From an uncultured Gammaproteobacteria bacterium (lineage in GTDB: Bacteria > Pseudomonadota > Gammaproteobacteria > Steroidobacterales > Woeseiaceae), in the NCBI GenBank assembly GCA_937899415.1, contig CALBPI010000060.1:124001-188000 (forward strand): 64,000 nt of DNA, read 5' to 3'. The notes beneath the pieces are model-generated. The model saw nothing but the letters and a program-made list of their open reading frames with translations. It had not been told where the DNA came from and did not search any database. Each line of letters starts with the position of its first letter. Position 1 is the stretch's first letter. The translations under genes were made by a program, and so were the position numbers. This document shows, piece by piece, positions 60,513 through 64,000 of this stretch.

Positions 60513-60956
60513 TCAGACGAGCTTGAAGCTGCCCTTCATCACGGACCAGTGTCCCGGGAACGAGCAGAAGAACGTGTAGCTGCCGCCCGCATCGATAGTC
60601 GCTGTGCTGAATGTGATGCTGTCGGTCTCGCCGCCGCCGATCAGTTTCGTGGCCGCAATAATGCGGTCGTCACCGGTGGGCAGGAAGTTGCCCGCGACGC
60701 CAGCCGCTGCGCCCTTGTTGGCGATATCCTGCCAGTCAGCATCCGCCGCAAGCACCCAGTTGTGGCCCATGGCGGCAGCGGGCAGCGAACCCGTGTGCTT
60801 GATGTTGACGGTGACGTTCTCGCAGCTCGCGGGAACTTCGATCGCGCTTGTGTTGTAGGAGAGGCTGTCGCCCACTTCGATTTCGACTGTGCAGTCCGCG
60901 AAGGCCACGGGTGACAGTGCAAGGGCGGCAACTGCAGCCGCAATGCGCATGCGCAT
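60513..60956 (-). CDS. azu: Azurin
   Basis: A 147-residue exported type-1 blue copper protein. Signal peptide residues 1-20 (cleavage after FA, before DCTVEIE). Copper ligands H65 (MGHNW), C131, H136 and M140 (CSFPGHWSVMKG) match azurin exactly, and C22-C45 form the conserved disulfide. Length equals classical azurins (about 128 mature). It carries electrons in the periplasm. Being first in an operon with PepSY/DUF3325 proteins behind a Fur-like site is unusual and suggests a role in iron reduction or iron-limited respiration; this is inference. A second ATG two codons on is an equal start. Confidence 0.96.
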   Translation of the reverse strand: MRMRIAAAVAALALSPVAFADCTVEIEVGDSLSYNTSAIEVPASCENVTVNIKHTGSLPAAAMGHNWVLAADADWQDIANKGAAAGVAGNFLPTGDDRIIAATKLIGGGETDSITFSTATIDAGGSYTFFCSFPGHWSVMKGSFKLV

Positions 60957-60997
60957 AATGAAACTCCTGACTAATCAGAGGGGGTTGATGCGCTAAT

Positions 60998-61016
60998 AAT
61001 AACAATTCTCATTAAC
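60998..61016 (-). promoter_or_regulatory. Fur-like box upstream of azurin operon
   Basis: On the minus strand GTTAATGAGAATTGTTATT matches 14 of 19 Fur consensus positions. It is 42 bases before the azurin ATG and shares the ATGAGAAT core with the Fur box at 32,989. Confidence 0.6.
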
Positions 61017-61042
61017 ATCGGTGCGATTTGGCGCGCTGTCTA

Positions 61043-62371
61043 CTATTTGACAAGGTGCAGCTCACGCTGCCGGCCCGCCAGGTAGTGCACGGTTTCACCG
61101 TCGAAAACCGCGCTTTGCTCCAGTTTCATCTGGACCTTCTGGTCGTCCCACTCAGGCACAGAGATGGTCACGTTGCCTTCGATGGCGTAACCCGTCATCG
61201 GATAGAGCGGCCAATCGCCCTGTCCCACCGTCGGCCCTTGGTTGTCCCACATACCAATAGTGGGCCCGGGCGCGTGGCCATAGGCGCCGAGCGGGTGGGT
61301 GTAGATCGAGTTCGTAATACCCAGGCGCTTGAGGCGTTGCTGTGCCGCGGCGAGGATCTCATTGCCCGTGCGACCCGTCTCGAATTCACGGGTCAGCACG
61401 TCTTGCCAGCGGTTACCCACGGCCATCGCGGCGATGAGGCCCTCAGGCGGTGCCGTTTCGCCGAGCTCGAGCACATAGGCCATCTCCTGGGTGTCCGTAC
61501 AGAGGCCGAGATAGCAGATACCGACGTCGGTATGCAGCAAGTCGCCACGTCGGATGATAGTTGCAGGGTCCGTTTCACCAAAGAAGGCGACATCGTCCTC
61601 GTAGACGAGGCCTTTTCGTTGCGTGTTGACGTAGGGCTGGAACCAGGGCGCGAGGCCGGCGGCCTCGAAGCGACCGCGCATGAACCAGGCGACGTCATCA
61701 AGTGTGGTGACGCCGGGCGTGATGAAGTCGTCGCTGAACGCCTCGGCGATGGTGGCCCGCGCGATAGCGACCGCGCGTTGCCAGACTTCAACCTCTGCCT
61801 CCGTGCGTGTTTCGAGCCAGCGCACGACGAGGTTCTCTGACGACACAATGCGCGCACTGAGCGTTTCGCCGAGTGCCTCGGTGAGTTTCGTGTGCAGGCC
61901 GTGGCTCAGGCCGTCGGCGACGGGCCAGGTGTCGCTGACATTGACGGCGATGGATTCGGGGTCGCGCTCGGCGATGATCTCGGCAAGCCGCGCCCACTGT
62001 GCGGCCAGGTCGCCGCCTTCCCAGGCGGCCTCGTAGAGCGAGCCCAACGGGTAGCGGCTGATCGTCAGGCGTTCCACACCGGCATCGGGGCCCCGGTCGT
62101 GGAACATCAGGATCGTGGTGCGGCGTGCTGTGAAGCGCGGCTTGGGCACCAGCGACAGAAACACGGGGTCGTCGTTGTACTCGCGCGCAATAACGAGCCA
62201 CATGTCGATGCCGGTTTCGCGCATGAGCGCCGGCAGTAGCGTGTCGAGCCGCGCTTCGATGAGTGCATTCTCAATGCCGGGACGGTCTTTGAACGGCGCG
62301 ATGGCCGGCTGGGCCTTAACGTGTGCCGCGGCGAAGAACAGGGCGGCAAGACTGACGACGATTCTGGACAT
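61043..62371 (-). CDS. Exported M24-family metallopeptidase (Xaa-Pro peptidase type)
   Basis: A 442-residue protein with a signal peptide (MSRIVVSLAALFFAAAHVKA, cleavage before QPAIA) and the two-domain creatinase/aminopeptidase P layout. The pita-bread domain has DLLHTDVGICYLGLCTDTQEMAYV (two metal Asp), THPLGAYGHAPGPTIGMWDNQG (His) and ETxxHYLxGRQR at the end; the usual two Glu ligands fall in the segment with VTISVPEWDDQKVQMKLEQSAV, but the exact set is not a perfect M24 match. The start is placed at the signal peptide, ATG 62371; the frame remains open antisense upstream. Divergent from the DUF885 gene, 108 bases apart. Confidence 0.87.
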   Translation of the reverse strand: MSRIVVSLAALFFAAAHVKAQPAIAPFKDRPGIENALIEARLDTLLPALMRETGIDMWLVIAREYNDDPVFLSLVPKPRFTARRTTILMFHDRGPDAGVERLTISRYPLGSLYEAAWEGGDLAAQWARLAEIIAERDPESIAVNVSDTWPVADGLSHGLHTKLTEALGETLSARIVSSENLVVRWLETRTEAEVEVWQRAVAIARATIAEAFSDDFITPGVTTLDDVAWFMRGRFEAAGLAPWFQPYVNTQRKGLVYEDDVAFFGETDPATIIRRGDLLHTDVGICYLGLCTDTQEMAYVLELGETAPPEGLIAAMAVGNRWQDVLTREFETGRTGNEILAAAQQRLKRLGITNSIYTHPLGAYGHAPGPTIGMWDNQGPTVGQGDWPLYPMTGYAIEGNVTISVPEWDDQKVQMKLEQSAVFDGETVHYLAGRQRELHLVK

Positions 62372-62479
62372 GCGATGGGTCCCCGGGGTTGGCGCAGGCC
62401 GCCATCTAAGCATGCGCGGCGGCCTCAGTCGACGACGCTCCGTACCGTATACTCGCGGCCTGCTTTGAAGGGGAACCCC

Positions 62480-63775
62480 ATGAACAAACTCGTGTTGCCA
62501 CTCGTTGCCGGCCTGCTCGCCGCCTGCGGCGGATCGGAAGCGCCCGAAGCGGCGCCAACGGAATTGCCGGTCCGCACCACCAACGACATGGCCCGTGACT
62601 ACGTGGTGCTGGAGCTGGCCATGGGTGCCCATGACCGCGCCCATGTGGACGCCTACTTTGGGCCCGAGGCACTGCGAGACGTCGCCAAGGCCAAGGGCTG
62701 GATGCCCGACGATATCGACGCCGGCGCTGCCGCACTGGCCGCCGAGCTCGCGGCGCACGACGATCAGGATGGCGCCAAGCGCATTGCTGGCCTGCTCGAA
62801 CGCCTGACGGCGCTGCGCACACGTATCCAGATCTTGAAGGGCGAGCCGCCGAGCTTTGACGAGGAGGCGCGCAACCTCTTTGGCGCCGCAGCGCCCGACC
62901 ACGACGACGCGCATTTCGAGGCCATTCTGGCCGAGATTGACGCCTTGTTGCCCGGTGACGCGCCGCTGGCCGAACGCGTCAACACTTTTAAGGACCAGTT
63001 CAATATCCCGGCCGACAAGCTCGATGCCGTGTTCTCGGCGGCCATGGACGCGTGCCGCGCACGTACGCTGAAGCAAATCGAATTGCCCGACGAGGAGTCG
63101 TTCACGATCGAATATGTGAGTGACAAACCCTGGTCGGGCTACAACTGGTATCAGGGCAAAGCGGTGAGCCTGATCCAGGTCAACACGGACCTGCCGACGG
63201 CGATTGATCGCGCCGTCGATCTGGGCTGCCACGAAGGCTATCCGGGACACCACACTTACAACGCGCTGCTGGAGCGCGAGCTGGCTCAGGGCAAAGGCTG
63301 GGTCGAGTACACGCTGTACCCATTGTTCAGCCCGCAGTCGCTGATCGCAGAAGGCACCGCCAACTACGGTATCGAGCTCGCCTTTCCCGGTGCGGAACGC
63401 ATCGCTTTCGAGCGCGACGTGTTGTTTCCACTGGCGGGCCTCGACGCGGCCGAAGCGGACACCTACTACGCCTTGCAGCGGCTGCTGGGCCGGCTCAACT
63501 ACGCGGGCAATGAAGCGGCGCGGGACTATCTGAATGGTGATGCAACGCGCGAAGAGACTGAAGCCTGGCTCGTGAAGTACGCGCTGAGCTCGCCCGAACG
63601 CGCCGCGCAGCGGATTCGGTTCATCGAGACCTACCGCAGCTACGTCATCAACTACAACCTGGGCAAGGACCTCGTGGCCGAGTACATCGAGCGTGATGAT
63701 GCCGATACAGCGACGCGTTGGCAGCGCTTTGAGCGCATCCTGTCCGAGCCGTTCAGCCCGGCAGACCTGAAGTGA
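62480..63775 (+). CDS. DUF885-family lipoprotein, probable metallopeptidase
   Basis: A 431-residue predicted lipoprotein: LVLPLVAGLLAACGG gives a lipobox with Cys16. The DUF885 signature is present near residues 251-262 as CHEGYPGHHTYNALL, where the HEGxPGHH motif resembles a zinc-binding HExxH, with downstream LIAEGTANYGIELAFPG supplying another acidic residue. Family members are proposed carboxypeptidase-like enzymes. ATG 62480 follows GAAGGGG. The stop overlaps the GTG of the next gene. With the divergent M24 peptidase this gives an exported pair of peptidase-type proteins. Confidence 0.9.
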   Translation: MNKLVLPLVAGLLAACGGSEAPEAAPTELPVRTTNDMARDYVVLELAMGAHDRAHVDAYFGPEALRDVAKAKGWMPDDIDAGAAALAAELAAHDDQDGAKRIAGLLERLTALRTRIQILKGEPPSFDEEARNLFGAAAPDHDDAHFEAILAEIDALLPGDAPLAERVNTFKDQFNIPADKLDAVFSAAMDACRARTLKQIELPDEESFTIEYVSDKPWSGYNWYQGKAVSLIQVNTDLPTAIDRAVDLGCHEGYPGHHTYNALLERELAQGKGWVEYTLYPLFSPQSLIAEGTANYGIELAFPGAERIAFERDVLFPLAGLDAAEADTYYALQRLLGRLNYAGNEAARDYLNGDATREETEAWLVKYALSSPERAAQRIRFIETYRSYVINYNLGKDLVAEYIERDDADTATRWQRFERILSEPFSPADLK

Positions 63776-64000
63776 AGGTCGCGTTCCTGGGGCTGGGCGT
63801 CATGGGCTTTCCCATGGCGGGCCACCTTGCCGCAGCGGGCCACAAGGTCACGGTGTACAACCGTACGCGCAGCAAGGCGGACGAATGGCAGGCACAGCAC
63901 GCCGGTCACGTCGCCGATACGCCGGCAGACGCGGCTGCAGGCGCCGAGATCGTCTTCGCATGCGTGGGCAATGACCATGACATTCTCGAAGTCGCCAGCG
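63772..64000 (+). CDS. Beta-hydroxyacid dehydrogenase (3-hydroxyisobutyrate dehydrogenase-like), N-terminal part
   Basis: The first 76 residues of an NAD(P)-dependent beta-hydroxyacid dehydrogenase; the rest is outside the window. VKVAFLGLGVMGFPMAGHLAAAGHKVTVYNRT carries the Rossmann GxGxxG and the following NRT that favours NADP; AEIVFACVGND is typical of the next strand. GTG 63772 overlaps the DUF885 stop. Candidates are 3-hydroxyisobutyrate dehydrogenase or tartronate semialdehyde reductase, which cannot be separated from this part. Confidence 0.9.
   Translation, partial: MKVAFLGLGVMGFPMAGHLAAAGHKVTVYNRTRSKADEWQAQHAGHVADTPADAAAGAEIVFACVGNDHDILEVAS

Noticed and set aside
62372-63253. Minus-strand open frame extending the M24 peptidase upstream across the DUF885 gene
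   Set aside because: The M24 protein has a normal signal peptide at 62371, and the extension is antisense to a conserved gene.
1-64000. Search for CRISPR arrays, tRNA or rRNA genes, insertion sequences, integrases, toxin-antitoxin or defence genes
   Set aside because: No regular repeat-spacer pattern, transposase or integrase motif, terminal repeats or RNA gene signatures were seen by eye. Small RNAs could be missed.

Overview
The window reads as a GC-rich chromosome segment of a heterotrophic, probably marine, gammaproteobacterium. This is inferred from an E. coli-type PBP1b (mrcB) and RdgC, two TonB-dependent receptors, sodium-coupled SSS transporters, tripartite tricarboxylate transporters and many GTG starts with 4-base gene overlaps. 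Coding density is very high. No intergenic gap exceeds about 190 bases, and I saw no tRNA, rRNA, CRISPR array, insertion sequence or prophage.

Layout. Bases 1-7861 (+) hold a TonB receptor end, SSS symporter, glycerate 2-kinase, GH63-type hydrolase, PfkB sugar kinase and AGE-family aldose-ketose isomerase. Together they make a coherent route for a hexosyl-glycerate, best mannosylglycerate (digeneaside): hydrolysis to mannose and glycerate, mannose to fructose to fructose-6-phosphate, and glycerate to 2-phosphoglycerate. Bases 8039-18647 (+) hold a soluble hybrid histidine kinase fused by a stop/start overlap to two complete TctCBA transporters, an orphan binding lipoprotein, a TauE/SafE permease and a TcuA-like flavoprotein. 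Bases 18572-20697 (-) encode the TctD/TctE two-component pair. A divergent TonB receptor, a small exported protein and an orphan TctC-like binding protein follow (20862-25384). The TctD-receptor gap carries two opposed 11-bp-period direct repeats, each next to a TATACT -10 box.

Bases 25374-32316 hold a membrane protein, a TetR gene and a Rieske oxygenase that diverge over twin TetR operators, then a four-gene minus-strand oxidative cluster (crotonase, SDR, luciferase-like, CmcJ-like) diverging from a LysR gene. Bases 32325-38370 hold a peroxiredoxin, a Fur box with a DUF4920 protein and a methyltransferase, a TetR/SDR pair sharing an operator core, and an exported KatG with a terminator. Bases 38426-43502 are a LysR gene diverging from pirin, YcaC-like hydrolase, Tat-exported amidohydrolase and cupin. 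Bases 43667-46980 hold a CpxP/Spy-like protein, a sterol-desaturase-family protein and a CpxRA-like pair.

Bases 47044-58122 are mostly housekeeping or unknown: a second SSS transporter, a thioredoxin-fold lipoprotein, a DUF2157/DUF4401-GDYXXLXY membrane pair, an unknown exported protein, a 3-methyladenine glycosylase, PBP1b, a TPR lipoprotein, RdgC and an ATP-grasp protein. Bases 58137-60956 (-) form an azurin / DUF3325 / small membrane protein / PepSY-reductase-like operon behind a Fur-like box. The end of the window has an exported M24 peptidase, a divergent DUF885 lipoprotein and the start of a beta-hydroxyacid dehydrogenase.

All function assignments come from reading the translated sequence for family motifs; no database search was run.
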